A stretch of 64,000 nt of DNA, from the NCBI RefSeq assembly GCF_001224225.1, contig NZ_CUEE01000011.1, forward strand, positions 1 to 64,000, written 5' to 3'. This document shows, piece by piece, positions 1 through 10,346 of this stretch. The notes under the pieces were generated by a model. It was given only the letters and a program-made list of their open reading frames with translations. It was not told where the DNA came from and did not search any database. The position numbers and the translations under genes are program-made. Source of the stretch: Staphylococcus borealis (GTDB lineage Bacteria; Bacillota; Bacilli; Staphylococcales; Staphylococcaceae). Numbering within the stretch: the stretch's first letter is position 1; each line of letters starts with the position of its first letter.

Positions 1-35
1 GATTTACGTTCCGCTAGAGTAGGACGTTGCCAGGC
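1..35 (+). rRNA. 5S rRNA, 3' end (cut by window edge)
   Basis: The first 35 bases match the conserved 3' end of staphylococcal 5S rRNA (ACGTTCCGCTAGAGTAG followed by GTTGCCAGGC). The body of the gene lies before the window. A rho-independent terminator follows, which fits the end of an rRNA operon. Confidence 0.7.
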
Positions 36-64
36 AAATCGTATGGATGCGATGAGCCGATATC

Positions 65-87
65 GAGACCGTAAGGTCTCTTTTTTT
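65..87 (+). terminator. rRNA operon terminator
   Basis: Stem GAGACC / GGTCTC with loop GTAA, followed by seven T. The same hairpin recurs at 351-375 behind the second 5S-like segment. Confidence 0.8.
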
Positions 88-251
88 ATGCTTAAAAAAT
101 CAAACCGAAGGTTTAATGATATATATGTATAATGGCTTAACGAAGAGAAAGCGTTTGAAGCTGATGAATTGAGAAAATTGAGAAGCGAGTTTAGTAGAGC
201 TAAAAGAGCAAGCAATTTTAGAAAAAGAAGAAAGATGCGAGCGCTTGCCTC

Positions 252-321
252 GAAGTAAAGTAAGATTCTTAGCGCCGATGGTAGCCGATTTACGTTCCGC
301 TAGAGTAGGACGTTGCCAGGC
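252..321 (+). pseudogene. 5S rRNA 3' fragment, second copy with terminator
   Basis: The stretch resembles the last ~65 bases of 5S rRNA, including CTTAGCGCCGATGGTAGCC and GTTGCCAGGC. The 5' half, with the conserved CCATGCCGAACAC region, is missing; unrelated A-rich sequence stands in its place. Bases 287-396 repeat 1-110 almost exactly, including the terminator, which suggests a tandem duplication of an operon end. It may be a truncated 5S gene or processed spacer; I favour a remnant. Confidence 0.5.
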
Positions 322-439
322 AAATCGTATGGATGCGATGAGCCGATATCGAGACCGTAGGGTCTCTTTTTTTTATGCTTAAAAAATCAAAATGAAGGTT
401 TAATGATATAAAGGTTGAAATAATTATTATCATCATGTA

Positions 440-454
440 GTATATGTAATATAT
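440..454. promoter_or_regulatory. Possible YodB/QsrR-type operator
   Basis: GTATA-N5-TATAT lies about 40 bp before the DoxX gene and is one base from the GTATA-N5-TATAC operator known for the quinone sensors YodB/QsrR. Assignment is by pattern only. Confidence 0.3.
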
Positions 455-493
455 TGCATATAATAAATATATCTACAAGGAGAACGACTTACA

Positions 494-850
494 ATGAGAA
501 TTGGTTTATTATTAATAAGACTTATGTTAGGTATTACATTTACAATACATGGATCTCAAAAAGTATTTGGTGGATTTAAGGAACCGATGGCAATGATGTC
601 TGATTTAGGTTTCCCTGCATTCTTAGGAATTATATTAGGGTTATTTGAGTTTATCGGGGGCATATTAATGATCATAGGTTTATTTGCAAACTATGTTGCT
701 GCTGGTTTCATTATAATTATGCTTGGCGCTTTATTTACAGTTCATCTAGCACATGGTTATATGGCTTCAGAACTTGTAATTATACTATTGGTAATGAGTA
801 TATCTGTAATGATTTCTTATAATTGGAAGAAATCACTTGAACTTTATTAA
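494..850 (+). CDS. DoxX family membrane protein
   Basis: A 118-residue integral membrane protein with four hydrophobic segments (about 5-22, 42-64, 67-87, 92-110) and the DoxX-type opening in which the first helix is followed by HGSQKVFGGF. DoxX proteins such as CatD are linked to quinone or thiol stress. The start has AAGGAG 11 bases upstream. It is a single gene between the rRNA remnants and an interspersed repeat. A YodB/QsrR-like palindrome precedes it, so electrophile-induced expression is a reasonable inference. Substrate unknown. Confidence 0.8.
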   Translation: MRIGLLLIRLMLGITFTIHGSQKVFGGFKEPMAMMSDLGFPAFLGIILGLFEFIGGILMIIGLFANYVAAGFIIIMLGALFTVHLAHGYMASELVIILLVMSISVMISYNWKKSLELY

Positions 851-905
851 AAATGTGTATTTGCGAATAATTAGCAAATACGTTCATTGAAATTCTATAA
901 GTAAA

Positions 906-1068
906 GTAAAGTCAGTCTGGGACAAAAATAATATAATAATGCTATTTAGCAAATTCGCAGTAGCTGACTGAACTGAGAAGGCGCTTAACTCAAGCTTTTC
1001 TCAGTTCTAGTCACCCTTGCGGGGGTGGGACGACGAATTCAAAAGAATTCTGTCCCTCTCCCACTTTT
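906..1068. repeat. Interspersed staphylococcal repeat, copy 1 (no STAR module)
   Basis: Contains the arms GTGGGAC...GAATTC...GTCCC and the stem CTGAGAAGGCGCTTAA / CTTTTCTCAG found, in reverse orientation, at 37244-37512 and 46526-46735. This copy lacks the GCTGGGGCCCC module of the others. It can fold into long stem-loops and may end the flanking convergent transcripts. Confidence 0.7.
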
Positions 1069-1074
1069 TAATGA

Positions 1075-2436
1075 TTATAAAGTTAATGCTTTGATTAAAA
1101 TATCAGTATGCTCTTTAAGTTGATGGTTGGGAATACCACCGAAACCAATAATAAACTTTGGGATTGGTTCAACTTGCTCATCATAGTTGTAGATATTTAA
1201 TTTTAATTTTAGTTCTTCCGCATTGTGCAGGCATTGAGACATGGTAAGTCCATTATTTACTGTTAGTGTGAAATGCATTCCTGTTAATGCGCCTTCAATG
1301 TTTAGTTGTTCCTTATAGGGTTCCAATCGTTGCAATATATAATTTAGTTTCTCTCTATAAATTTTTCTCATTTTATTTAAATGACGTTCAAAACTTCCAG
1401 ATGACATAAAATTCGCAATGATTTGTTGGATATGAACAGGGACGGTATTACTCTCTTTATAAGGCATAGATAAATAAGATTGTAATAATGTTTGAGGCAA
1501 AACGATATAAGCAATACGACAACTCGGATAAAGTGATTTTGAAAATGTACTAATATAGATTACTTTGTCTTTTTTATCTAAACTTTGTAAAGCAGGAATT
1601 GGTTTACCGTAATATCTGAATTCTGAATCATAATCATCTTCAATAATATATCTACTATGTTTCTGATGAGCCCATTTAATGAGTTGGGTACGTTTTTTTA
1701 AGTTCATGACATAGCCAGTTGGGAATTGATGAGATGGTGTGATATATACAATATCATTATTAGAATTAAGTACGTCAGTCATGTTTATTCCATCTTTCTC
1801 AACAGTTGCTTGAATATAATCGTGATTGTTTTTATCCAAAACATGTTTAATTGGTGGATAACTTGGTTTTTCTATTATGAATGACGATGTTTTAAGAATA
1901 TCAGTAATCATGTTAAGTAATTGCTCAGTAGAAGACCCAATGATAATTTGATTTGGATGACATGACACACCTCTACTATTAAATAGATAATGTGCGATTT
2001 GTTGTCGTAAATTTAGTTCACCTTGTATGTCTCCTTTTTCTAAAAGCGCTAATTCATTATCTTCAAATGCTTCCTTTGCAAATTTTCTAAATAGATTTAG
2101 AGGGAAATATTCGGCATCTATCTCTGCTAAATTAAATGCATACTTATATTGGTTAGTGTCAATTGGATTCGCTTCTGTTTCAATAGATGGGCTATTAACA
2201 TTAATGACAGGGAGAGACTGTATATCAGATACATAATAGCCGGAGCGGGGTTTAGAGTATATAAAACCTTCATCTAAAAGTAGTTGATAGGCATGCTCAA
2301 TAGTTGTATGGCTAAGTGATAAATGTTCACTTAATTGGCGCTTTGATGGAAATTTATCTTGTGTTTGATATTGACCTTCGATAATTTGATTTTTCAGCTG
2401 CTCATATAATGCTATATATAATTTTTGCTTTTTCAT
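1075..2436 (-). CDS. pdxR: PdxR, MocR-type regulator of vitamin B6 synthesis
   Basis: A 453-residue MocR/GntR fusion: N-terminal winged helix-turn-helix (about 10-75, with LYEQLKNQIIEGQY) and a fold-type I aminotransferase-like C-terminal domain that binds PLP (FSKSLYPSCRIAY carries the candidate PLP lysine). It is divergent from pdxS, the usual arrangement for PdxR activating pdxST when PLP is low. I chose the ATG at 2436 because TTAGGGG lies 11 bases upstream; an in-frame extension to 2514 would run into the intergenic region and lacks a good ribosome site. Confidence 0.9.
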   Translation of the reverse strand: MKKQKLYIALYEQLKNQIIEGQYQTQDKFPSKRQLSEHLSLSHTTIEHAYQLLLDEGFIYSKPRSGYYVSDIQSLPVINVNSPSIETEANPIDTNQYKYAFNLAEIDAEYFPLNLFRKFAKEAFEDNELALLEKGDIQGELNLRQQIAHYLFNSRGVSCHPNQIIIGSSTEQLLNMITDILKTSSFIIEKPSYPPIKHVLDKNNHDYIQATVEKDGINMTDVLNSNNDIVYITPSHQFPTGYVMNLKKRTQLIKWAHQKHSRYIIEDDYDSEFRYYGKPIPALQSLDKKDKVIYISTFSKSLYPSCRIAYIVLPQTLLQSYLSMPYKESNTVPVHIQQIIANFMSSGSFERHLNKMRKIYREKLNYILQRLEPYKEQLNIEGALTGMHFTLTVNNGLTMSQCLHNAEELKLKLNIYNYDEQVEPIPKFIIGFGGIPNHQLKEHTDILIKALTL

Positions 2437-2535
2437 TTTAAACTGACCCCTAATTTTATAAATAAATTGTACCTTTTTAAATATCAGTTTATAACTTAAA
2501 ATGAATTTAATCAAATGTGAAAAGGGGTTAATATT

Positions 2536-3423
2536 ATGTCTAAAATCGTAGGATCAGATCGAGTTAAACGAGGAATGGCTGAAATGCAAAAAGGCGGCGT
2601 TATTATGGACGTTGTTAATGCAGAACAAGCTAAAATTGCTGAAGAAGCTGGCGCAGTTGCTGTTATGGCTTTGGAACGTGTACCATCTGACATCAGAGCA
2701 GCTGGTGGGGTAGCACGTAGCGCTAATCCTAAAATTGTTGAAGAAGTAATGAATGCTGTTTCAATTCCAGTTATGGCAAAAGCACGTATCGGTCACATTA
2801 CTGAAGCACGTGTATTAGAAGCTATGGGTGTAGATTATATTGATGAATCTGAAGTATTAACACCTGCAGACGAAGAATACCACTTAAGAAAAGATCAATT
2901 CACTGTTCCGTTTGTGTGTGGTTGCCGTAACTTAGGAGAAGCTGCACGTCGTATTGGTGAAGGTGCTGCGATGTTACGTACTAAAGGTGAACCGGGTACA
3001 GGTAACATCGTTGAAGCTGTAAGACATATGAGAAAAGTTAATTCAGAAGTTAGTCGTTTAGTTGTTATGAATGACGATGAAATTATGACTTATGCTAAAG
3101 AATTAGGTGCACCATATGATGTGTTAAAACAAATTAAAGATCATGGACGCTTACCTGTTGTTAACTTTGCAGCTGGTGGTGTTGCTACACCTCAAGATGC
3201 TGCTTTAATGATGGAATTAGGCGCTGATGGTGTATTTGTTGGTTCAGGTATTTTTAAATCAGAAGACCCTGAGAAATTTGCTAAAGCAATTGTTCAAGCT
3301 ACGACGCATTACCAAGATTATGAACTTATCGGTAAATTAGCTTCAGAAATAGGCACAGCAATGAAAGGTTTAGATATTAATCAAATTTCATTAGAAGAAC
3401 GTATGCAAGAGCGTGGTTGGTAA
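2536..3423 (+). CDS. pdxS: PLP synthase subunit PdxS
   Basis: The 295-residue TIM-barrel synthase subunit of the DXP-independent vitamin B6 pathway. It makes pyridoxal 5'-phosphate from ribose 5-phosphate, glyceraldehyde 3-phosphate and ammonia supplied by PdxT. The two catalytic lysines are visible as K82 (VMAKARIGH) and K150 ([12 protein letters not shown]). AAGGGG precedes the ATG. It is followed after 3 bases by pdxT, so the two are co-transcribed and likely translationally coupled, opposite to their regulator pdxR. Confidence 0.97.
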   Translation: MSKIVGSDRVKRGMAEMQKGGVIMDVVNAEQAKIAEEAGAVAVMALERVPSDIRAAGGVARSANPKIVEEVMNAVSIPVMAKARIGHITEARVLEAMGVDYIDESEVLTPADEEYHLRKDQFTVPFVCGCRNLGEAARRIGEGAAMLRTKGEPGTGNIVEAVRHMRKVNSEVSRLVVMNDDEIMTYAKELGAPYDVLKQIKDHGRLPVVNFAAGGVATPQDAALMMELGADGVFVGSGIFKSEDPEKFAKAIVQATTHYQDYELIGKLASEIGTAMKGLDINQISLEERMQERGW

Positions 3424-3426
3424 TTT

Positions 3427-3981
3427 ATGAAGATTGGTGTATTGGCATTGCAAGGTGCCGTACGTGAACACATTCGTCATATTGAACTTAGTGGTCATGA
3501 AGGTATTGCAGTTAAAAAGGTTGAACAATTAGAAGAAATAGATGGATTAATTCTTCCAGGTGGAGAATCTACTACACTAAGAAGATTAATGGATCTATAT
3601 GGTTTTAAAGAAAAGTTACAACAGTCTGATTTACCAATGTTTGGTACATGTGCAGGCCTTATCGTACTTGCGAAAGATGTCGAAGGTGAAACTGGCTATT
3701 TGAAAAAGTTGAATATCACTGTTGAACGTAATTCATTTGGCAGACAAGTGGATAGTTTTGAAGCAGAGTTAGATATTAAAGGTATAGCTGAAAACATTGA
3801 AGGTGTATTTATTAGAGCACCTCATATTGCTAGTGTTGAAGAGGGCGTAGAAATATTAAGCACTGTGGGCGAAAAGATTGTAGCAGTCAAACAAGGAAAA
3901 TATTTAGGTGTATCATTCCATCCTGAATTAACGGATGATTATAGAGTGACACAATACTTTATCGATCATATGGTCAAATAA
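3427..3981 (+). CDS. pdxT: PLP synthase glutaminase subunit PdxT
   Basis: A 184-residue class I glutaminase that feeds ammonia to PdxS. The triad is visible: Cys75 in GTCAGL, and His165/Glu167 in FHPEL; the GGEST loop at 45-49 is typical of PdxT. It begins three bases after the pdxS stop and is followed by a strong bidirectional terminator. Length and motifs are normal. Confidence 0.97.
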   Translation: MKIGVLALQGAVREHIRHIELSGHEGIAVKKVEQLEEIDGLILPGGESTTLRRLMDLYGFKEKLQQSDLPMFGTCAGLIVLAKDVEGETGYLKKLNITVERNSFGRQVDSFEAELDIKGIAENIEGVFIRAPHIASVEEGVEILSTVGEKIVAVKQGKYLGVSFHPELTDDYRVTQYFIDHMVK

Positions 3982-4030
3982 AAGAATAGTAGGTAATGGA
4001 GAGACGCATTTGAGTGTTTCCATCTATGAA

Positions 4031-4074
4031 AATACCCTAGAACTTCTAATCGTCAGAAGTTCTAGGGTATTTAA
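4031..4074. terminator. Bidirectional terminator between pdxT and nupC
   Basis: A perfect 17-bp stem (AATACCCTAGAACTTCT and its complement) with a 7-base loop, between two convergent genes, with A/T runs on both sides. Confidence 0.9.
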
Positions 4075-4082
4075 TTTCAATA

Positions 4083-5297
4083 TTAGATAAAGAATCCAGC
4101 GATTGCTGCTGAAATAAATGATACCAATGTTGCACCTAATAATAATTTAAGTCCAAAACGTGCTACGACGTCACCTTTTTCAGAGTTAAGTGATTTGATA
4201 GCACCTGAAATGATACCAATTGAACTGAAGTTAGCGAATGATACTAAGAATACTGATGTAACACCTTTAGCATGTTCAGAAATATCTTTTAAGTTTCCTA
4301 ATGATTGCATTGCAACGAATTCATTAGATAATAATTTAGTTGCCATAATTGAACCAGATTTAACTGCATCTTCCCATGGTACACCAGCTAAAAATGCTAA
4401 TGGTGCGAAGACAAATCCAATTAACGTTTGGAAATCCCATGTAATTGCGCCACCAGAAACAAAGCTAAAGATACCACTAACGATACCATTTAATAATGCG
4501 ATGATGGCAATATAACCTATTAACATCGCACCAACGATTACTGCAACTTTGAACCCGTCTAAAATGTATTCTCCCAACATTTCAAAGAATGATTGCTTTT
4601 TAGTTTCGCTTTCGTCTACTAATAGTTTATCGTCTTCTTCATTAACTTTATAAGGATTGATGATAGAAGCAATAATGAAACCACCAAATAAGTTTAATAC
4701 TACTGCTGTAACAACGTATTTAGGCTCAATCAATGTGAAGTAAGCACCGATAATTGACGCTGATACTGTCGACATTGCTGAAGCGGTCAATGTGTACAAA
4801 CGTTGTTTAGGTATGTAAGGTAATTGTTGTTTTAATGAAATAAACACTTCCGATTGACCTAAGATTGCAGCAGCTACTGCGTTATAAGATTCTAAACGTC
4901 CCATACCGTTAATTTTAGAGATTAAGAATCCTAAAACATTAATAATCCATGGTAAGATTCGAGTGTATTGCAAGATACCAATTAATGCTGAAATAAATAC
5001 AATTGGTAGTAATACGCTAAAGAAGAATGGTGGGTTTTTTGGATCGACAAATTTGAATCCGCCAAACACGAAGTTAACCCCTTCTGCAGCTTTTTGTAAT
5101 AAGTAGTTAAATCCTTCCGAAATGCCCCCAATAACTGTAATACCTGCTGTCGTTTTTAATAAAATAAACGCAAATACAAGTTGGATGACTAATAAAAGAC
5201 CAACATATTGCCAGCGAATATTTTTTCTGTCAGAGCTAAACAAAAATGCAAGTGCCAAAAAGAAAATTATCCCAATAATCCCAATAAGAATATGCAT
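4083..5297 (-). CDS. nupC: NupC-type concentrative nucleoside transporter
   Basis: A 404-residue CNT-family membrane protein that imports nucleosides with a cation gradient. Multiple hydrophobic helices are present, and conserved CNT motifs can be seen: GQSEVFISLKQQLPYI in the middle and FANFSSIGIISGAIKSL near the end. GGAGT sits 8 bases before the ATG. It stands alone, convergent with pdxST and divergent from ctsR. Confidence 0.93.
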   Translation of the reverse strand: MHILIGIIGIIFFLALAFLFSSDRKNIRWQYVGLLLVIQLVFAFILLKTTAGITVIGGISEGFNYLLQKAAEGVNFVFGGFKFVDPKNPPFFFSVLLPIVFISALIGILQYTRILPWIINVLGFLISKINGMGRLESYNAVAAAILGQSEVFISLKQQLPYIPKQRLYTLTASAMSTVSASIIGAYFTLIEPKYVVTAVVLNLFGGFIIASIINPYKVNEEDDKLLVDESETKKQSFFEMLGEYILDGFKVAVIVGAMLIGYIAIIALLNGIVSGIFSFVSGGAITWDFQTLIGFVFAPLAFLAGVPWEDAVKSGSIMATKLLSNEFVAMQSLGNLKDISEHAKGVTSVFLVSFANFSSIGIISGAIKSLNSEKGDVVARFGLKLLLGATLVSFISAAIAGFFI

Positions 5298-5389
5298 AAT
5301 TCTACTCCTTTAAATTTTTCTTAATTAATATAATACATTAAATTCTTGCATGTAACATCATTATTTTAGAAAATTAAAAAACAAATTGG

Positions 5390-5437
5390 TTGAAAAAGGT
5401 CAAAGATGCTCATATAATATAGTCAAAGAAGGTCAAA
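5390..5437 (+). promoter_or_regulatory. ctsR operon promoter with CtsR boxes
   Basis: The -35 TTGAAA (5390-5395) and -10 TATAAT (5413-5418) are 17 bp apart. A GGTCAAA half site lies in the spacer (5398-5404), and a near-consensus CtsR heptad pair AGTCAAA-GAA-GGTCAAA (5421-5437) covers the start of transcription. This is the classical autorepression layout of class III heat-shock operons. Confidence 0.9.
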
Positions 5438-5451
5438 AGAGGTGGTAAATC

Positions 5452-5913
5452 ATGCACAACATGTCTGACATCATAGAACAGTACATTAAAAAGTTATTTG
5501 AAGAAAGTAATGAAGACGTGGTAGAAATTCAACGAGCTAACATTGCTCAGCGTTTCGACTGTGTACCTTCTCAACTAAATTATGTTATTAAAACTAGATT
5601 CACAAATGAACATGGTTATGAAATAGAAAGTAAACGTGGTGGCGGAGGTTATATCCGAATCACTAAAATTGAAAATAAAGATGCAACGGGGTATATTAAT
5701 CACCTATTGCAAATCATTGGGCCATCTATTTCTCAACAACAAGCGTATTATATTATAGATGGTTTGCTAGATAAGGGGCTCATCAGTGAAAGAGAAGCAA
5801 GAATGATTCAAGTAATCGTAGATCGCGAAACATTAAAAATGGACGTGGTTGCTCGAGATATCATTAGAGCCAACATATTAAAACGCGTATTACCAATCAT
5901 TAATTATTATTAG
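5452..5913 (+). CDS. ctsR: CtsR, class III heat-shock repressor
   Basis: A 153-residue winged-helix repressor. The glycine-rich wing [11 protein letters not shown], which reads the operator and senses heat, is intact at about 61-71, and the C-terminal dimerisation and McsB-contact domain is present. It is the first gene of ctsR-mcsA-mcsB-clpC and is preceded by its own operators. AAGAGGTGG lies five bases before the ATG; a second ATG three codons in is possible. Confidence 0.97.
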   Translation: MHNMSDIIEQYIKKLFEESNEDVVEIQRANIAQRFDCVPSQLNYVIKTRFTNEHGYEIESKRGGGGYIRITKIENKDATGYINHLLQIIGPSISQQQAYYIIDGLLDKGLISEREARMIQVIVDRETLKMDVVARDIIRANILKRVLPIINYY

Positions 5914-5935
5914 TAGAAAAGCGAGGTGTCTATGT

Positions 5936-6499
5936 GTGCTTTGTGAAAACTGTCATTTAAATGAAGCAGAGGTTAAACTCACAGTAAAAAGTAAAGAAGG
6001 CACTTCTGAGAAATGGGTATGTTCTATATGTGCGCAGGGCGAAAATCCTTGGCAACAAAATGAAAATACATCGCCACATTCTCAGTTTCAAGACGATATT
6101 GAAGAAGCTTTCGTCGTCAAACAAATATTGCAACATTTAGCAACTAAGCATGGAATTAATTTTCATGAAGTGGCTTTTCAAGAAGAGAAGCGATGTCCAA
6201 CATGCAACATGACTTTAAAAGATATTGCACATGTAGGGAAATTTGGTTGTGCAAATTGTTATGCTACATTTAAAGATGACATTGTAGATATAGTAAGACG
6301 TGTGCAAGGTGGGCAATTTGAGCACGTAGGTAAAACGCCTCGTTCTTCTCATAAGAAACTTGCCATCAAAAAACAAATCGAAGAAAAAACGAAGTATCTC
6401 AATGTATTAATTGATGAACAAAACTTTGAAGAAGCTGCTATCGTTAGAGACGAAATAAAGGCATTGAAAGACGAGAGCGGGGTGGAACGTAATGAGTGA
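5936..6499 (+). CDS. mcsA: McsA, zinc-binding activator of McsB
   Basis: A 187-residue partner of the arginine kinase McsB. Four CxxC motifs are visible (LCENC, CSIC, CPTC, CANC), and the C-terminal UVR-like helix ([16 protein letters not shown]) resembles that of ClpC. It starts at GTG with GAGGTG upstream. The segment between the second and third zinc motifs looks diverged from S. aureus McsA, a hint about species. It overlaps mcsB by 8 bases. Confidence 0.95.
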   Translation: MLCENCHLNEAEVKLTVKSKEGTSEKWVCSICAQGENPWQQNENTSPHSQFQDDIEEAFVVKQILQHLATKHGINFHEVAFQEEKRCPTCNMTLKDIAHVGKFGCANCYATFKDDIVDIVRRVQGGQFEHVGKTPRSSHKKLAIKKQIEEKTKYLNVLIDEQNFEEAAIVRDEIKALKDESGVERNE

Positions 6500-7499
6500 T
6501 ATGAATACGCATATCAGTGAATGGATGAAGCAAACGGAAGAATCTCCAATTGTGATGTCTTCCAGAATCCGATTAGCTAGAAATTTAGAAAATCATGTCC
6601 ATCCACTCATGTTTCCCTCAGAACAAGATGGCTTTAGAGTGATAAATGAAGTACAAGATGTATTACCTAATTTGTCTCTCATGCGATTAGATACAATGGA
6701 TCAACAAAACAAGATGAAACTAGTTGCTAAACATTTAATTAGTCCTGAACTTATTAAACAACCGGCATCAGCAGTGTTATTAAATGAAGACGAATCAATC
6801 AGTATTATGATTAATGAAGAAGACCATATACGCATACAAGCAATGGGAAATGATTTGTCATTACATGATTTATATAACAAAGCGAGTGATATTGATGATA
6901 CGTTAGATCAATCGCTAGACATTAGTTATGATGAACATTTAGGGTATTTAACAACATGCCCAACCAATATTGGTACAGGTATGAGAGCAAGTGTAATGCT
7001 ACATTTGCCAGGGTTATCCATCATGAAACGTATGAATCGTATTGCACAGACCATTAATCGTTTTGGTTTTACGATTCGAGGTATATATGGAGAAGGCTCG
7101 CAAGTTTATGGCCATATCTATCAAATTTCAAATCAATTAACACTTGGTAAAACTGAAGAAGAAATTATAGATAACTTAACTGAAGTTGTTCAACAAATTA
7201 TAAATGAAGAAATGCAAATTCGTGAACGCTTAACGCATTATAATGAATTGGAAACGTTAGACCGTGTTTATCGGTCGTTGGGTATCTTACAGAACAGTCG
7301 AATTATTTCAATGGAAGAAGCTTCCTATCGTTTAAGTGAAGTGAAATTAGGTATCGATTTAGGGTATTTAACATTGAAAGACTTTAAATTTAATGAATTA
7401 ATGGTAAGTATTCAATCAGCGTTTATTTATAACGATGAAGATGAAACAATCTCTGTAAATGAGAAGAGAGCAGATATATTAAGAGAATATACACAATAG
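6492..7499 (+). CDS. mcsB: McsB, protein-arginine kinase
   Basis: A 335-residue ATP:guanido phosphotransferase-type enzyme that phosphorylates arginines on proteins, tagging them for ClpCP and inactivating CtsR. The nucleotide-binding opening SSRIRLARN is at 21-29, and the catalytic-loop region [16 protein letters not shown] is near 155-170. It overlaps mcsA and lies 15 bases before clpC, all under CtsR. Confidence 0.97.
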   Translation: MSDMNTHISEWMKQTEESPIVMSSRIRLARNLENHVHPLMFPSEQDGFRVINEVQDVLPNLSLMRLDTMDQQNKMKLVAKHLISPELIKQPASAVLLNEDESISIMINEEDHIRIQAMGNDLSLHDLYNKASDIDDTLDQSLDISYDEHLGYLTTCPTNIGTGMRASVMLHLPGLSIMKRMNRIAQTINRFGFTIRGIYGEGSQVYGHIYQISNQLTLGKTEEEIIDNLTEVVQQIINEEMQIRERLTHYNELETLDRVYRSLGILQNSRIISMEEASYRLSEVKLGIDLGYLTLKDFKFNELMVSIQSAFIYNDEDETISVNEKRADILREYTQ

Positions 7500-7514
7500 G
7501 AGGTACAGAAATAT

Positions 7515-9995
7515 ATGCTATTTGGTAGATTAACTGAACGTGCACAACGTGTCTTAGCACATGCGCAAGAAGAAGCTATACGTTTAAATCATTCTAATAT
7601 AGGTACAGAACATTTACTACTTGGCTTAATGAAAGAGCCAGAAGGTATAGCCGCTAAAGTATTAGAGAGTTTCAATATTACCGAAGATAAAGTGATTGAA
7701 GAGGTTGAGAAATTAATCGGCCATGGACAAGATCAAACAGGAACATTGCATTATACACCTAGAGCCAAGAAGGTAATTGAACTTTCAATGGACGAAGCTA
7801 GAAAGTTACATCATAACTTTGTAGGTACAGAACATATTTTACTAGGTTTAATTCGTGAAAATGAGGGCGTAGCTGCGCGTGTGTTTGCTAATCTAGATTT
7901 AAATATTACAAAAGCGCGTGCTCAAGTGGTTAAAGCATTAGGAAGTCCTGAAATGAGCAATAAAAACGCTACAGCAAATAAATCAAATAATACACCTACA
8001 TTAGATGGATTAGCACGTGATTTAACTGTGATTGCCAAAGATGGAACACTAGATCCTGTTGTGGGTAGAGACAAAGAAATTACGCGTGTGATTGAAGTAT
8101 TGAGTCGTCGTACTAAAAATAACCCAGTACTAATTGGCGAACCTGGGGTAGGTAAAACTGCAATTGCAGAAGGTCTTGCACAGGCGATTGTTAATAATGA
8201 AGTGCCTGAAACATTAAAAGATAAACGTGTCATGTCACTTGATATGGGAACAGTTGTAGCAGGTACTAAATATCGTGGTGAATTTGAAGAACGTTTGAAA
8301 AAAGTAATGGAAGAAATCCATCAAGCTGGTAACGTTATTCTATTTATTGATGAATTGCACACATTAGTTGGTGCTGGAGGTGCAGAAGGCGCAATTGATG
8401 CATCAAATATATTAAAACCAGCATTAGCTCGTGGTGAATTACAATGTATTGGTGCTACAACATTAGATGAATACCGTAAAAACATCGAGAAAGATGCAGC
8501 GTTAGAACGTCGTTTCCAACCCATTCAAGTCGATGAACCTTCTGTTGAAGATACAATCGCAATTTTAAAAGGATTACGAGATCGTTATGAAGCGCATCAT
8601 CGTATTAATATTTCTGATGAAGCACTTGAAGCGGCTGCTAAATTAAGTGATCGCTATATATCTGATCGTTTCTTGCCTGACAAAGCAATTGATTTAATTG
8701 ACGAAGCAAGTTCAAAAGTAAGACTGAAAAGTCATACAACACCTAACAACTTGAAAGAAATTGAGCAAGAAATTGAAAAAGTAAAAAATGAAAAGGACGC
8801 TGCAGTTCACGCTCAAGAATTCGAAAATGCGGCTAATTTACGTGATAAACAAACGAGACTTGAAAAACAATATGAAGATGCTAAAAATGAATGGCAAACA
8901 ACGCAAGGTGATAAATCTACATCACTATCTAAAGAAGATATTGGCGAAGTGATTGCAGGCTGGACAGGCATACCACTTACAAAAATCAATGAAACAGAAT
9001 CAGACCGATTATTGAATCTTGAACAAACATTACATGATAGAGTGATTGGTCAAAATGACGCTGTAACATCTATAAGTAAAGCAGTACGTCGCGCACGTGC
9101 AGGATTGAAAGACCCTAAACGTCCAATCGGTAGCTTTATCTTCTTAGGACCAACTGGTGTAGGTAAGACGGAACTAGCTAGAGCGTTAGCAGAATCAATG
9201 TTTGGCGAAGAAGATGCAATGATTCGTGTTGATATGAGTGAGTTTATGGAAAAACATGCAGTGAGCCGTTTAGTTGGAGCGCCTCCTGGCTACGTAGGTC
9301 ATGATGAGGGTGGCCAATTAACTGAAAAAGTTAGACGTAAACCTTATTCAGTTATTTTATTTGATGAAATTGAAAAGGCACATCCAGATGTGTTTAACAT
9401 CTTATTACAAGTGTTAGATGATGGTCATCTAACGGATACTAAAGGACGTCAAGTTGATTTCCGTAATACTGTGATTATTATGACATCAAATGTTGGTGCA
9501 CAAGAATTACAAGATCAACGCTTTGCAGGTTTCGGTGGTGGCTCTGACGGTCATGACTATGAAACGATTCGCAAGACAATGATGAAAGAATTGAAAAATT
9601 CATTCCGTCCAGAATTCTTAAACCGTGTAGACGACATTATCGTATTCCATAAACTTTCTAAAGATGAATTGAAAGAAATTGTTACAATGATGGTTAATAA
9701 ATTAACACAACGTCTTTCTGAACAAGATATTAATATTGTAGTAACCGACAAAGCGAAAGAAAAAATTGCGGAAGAAGGTTATGATCCAGAGTATGGTGCA
9801 CGTCCATTAATCAGAGCTATTCAAAAAACAGTTGAAGATAACTTAAGTGAATTAATTTTAGATGGCAACCAAATCGAAGGTAAAGAAGTCGTGATTGATC
9901 ATGATGGCGATGAATTTAAATATAATATCAATGAAAAAAATAATAATGTTTCAGATTCAGACGAAGATAGTGACGTAACTGAAACAGAAGCATAA
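7515..9995 (+). CDS. clpC: ClpC, AAA+ unfoldase of the ClpCP protease
   Basis: An 826-residue Hsp100 chaperone: double Clp_N repeat (about 1-145), AAA module 1 with Walker [10 protein letters not shown] near 209, a middle UVR-containing coiled coil (about 410-470), and AAA module 2 with GPTGVGKTE near 544. It feeds arginine-phosphorylated or adaptor-delivered proteins to ClpP. The acidic serine/aspartate tail ([14 protein letters not shown]) is variable in staphylococci. It is the last gene of the CtsR operon. Confidence 0.97.
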   Translation: MLFGRLTERAQRVLAHAQEEAIRLNHSNIGTEHLLLGLMKEPEGIAAKVLESFNITEDKVIEEVEKLIGHGQDQTGTLHYTPRAKKVIELSMDEARKLHHNFVGTEHILLGLIRENEGVAARVFANLDLNITKARAQVVKALGSPEMSNKNATANKSNNTPTLDGLARDLTVIAKDGTLDPVVGRDKEITRVIEVLSRRTKNNPVLIGEPGVGKTAIAEGLAQAIVNNEVPETLKDKRVMSLDMGTVVAGTKYRGEFEERLKKVMEEIHQAGNVILFIDELHTLVGAGGAEGAIDASNILKPALARGELQCIGATTLDEYRKNIEKDAALERRFQPIQVDEPSVEDTIAILKGLRDRYEAHHRINISDEALEAAAKLSDRYISDRFLPDKAIDLIDEASSKVRLKSHTTPNNLKEIEQEIEKVKNEKDAAVHAQEFENAANLRDKQTRLEKQYEDAKNEWQTTQGDKSTSLSKEDIGEVIAGWTGIPLTKINETESDRLLNLEQTLHDRVIGQNDAVTSISKAVRRARAGLKDPKRPIGSFIFLGPTGVGKTELARALAESMFGEEDAMIRVDMSEFMEKHAVSRLVGAPPGYVGHDEGGQLTEKVRRKPYSVILFDEIEKAHPDVFNILLQVLDDGHLTDTKGRQVDFRNTVIIMTSNVGAQELQDQRFAGFGGGSDGHDYETIRKTMMKELKNSFRPEFLNRVDDIIVFHKLSKDELKEIVTMMVNKLTQRLSEQDINIVVTDKAKEKIAEEGYDPEYGARPLIRAIQKTVEDNLSELILDGNQIEGKEVVIDHDGDEFKYNINEKNNNVSDSDEDSDVTETEA

Positions 9996-10130
9996 TTTAA
10001 TAAAATGAACGTTAGGCCTAGCTGTTTTTAGGATAAAAATAGTATAGGGTTATAACGCAAAGTACGTGCTAACTAATGAAGATGAGATAATATTTATATA
10101 GTGCGTTTCTTAGCACTCGTCATTTATCTG

Positions 10131-10170
10131 GGAGTGGGACATGAATTCTTAATGGATTCTGTTCCACTCC
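10131..10170. terminator. Hairpin after clpC
   Basis: Inverted repeat GGAGTGGGAC / GTTCCACTCC followed by TATTACTTTTT. The arm is the same GGAGTGGGAC used in the longer interspersed repeats. The rest of the 351-bp gap before radA shows nothing else I can assign. Confidence 0.6.
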
Positions 10171-10346
10171 TATTACTTTTTGAAATATAATGTAATGATT
10201 TCAACTGAAATAAAATGATTATCTATATACGTCATTTCGAACAATAAATATCAATATATTTATATAAAATGCTTAAGTTTACATTTGTCATTGTGCAACG
10301 TTACATATAAAATAGATTTGTTCAAAGAAAAATCGGAGGTGCAATT

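Noticed and set aside
2511..2693. 60-codon minus-strand ORF
   Set aside because: Antisense of pdxS; a shadow frame of a highly conserved gene.
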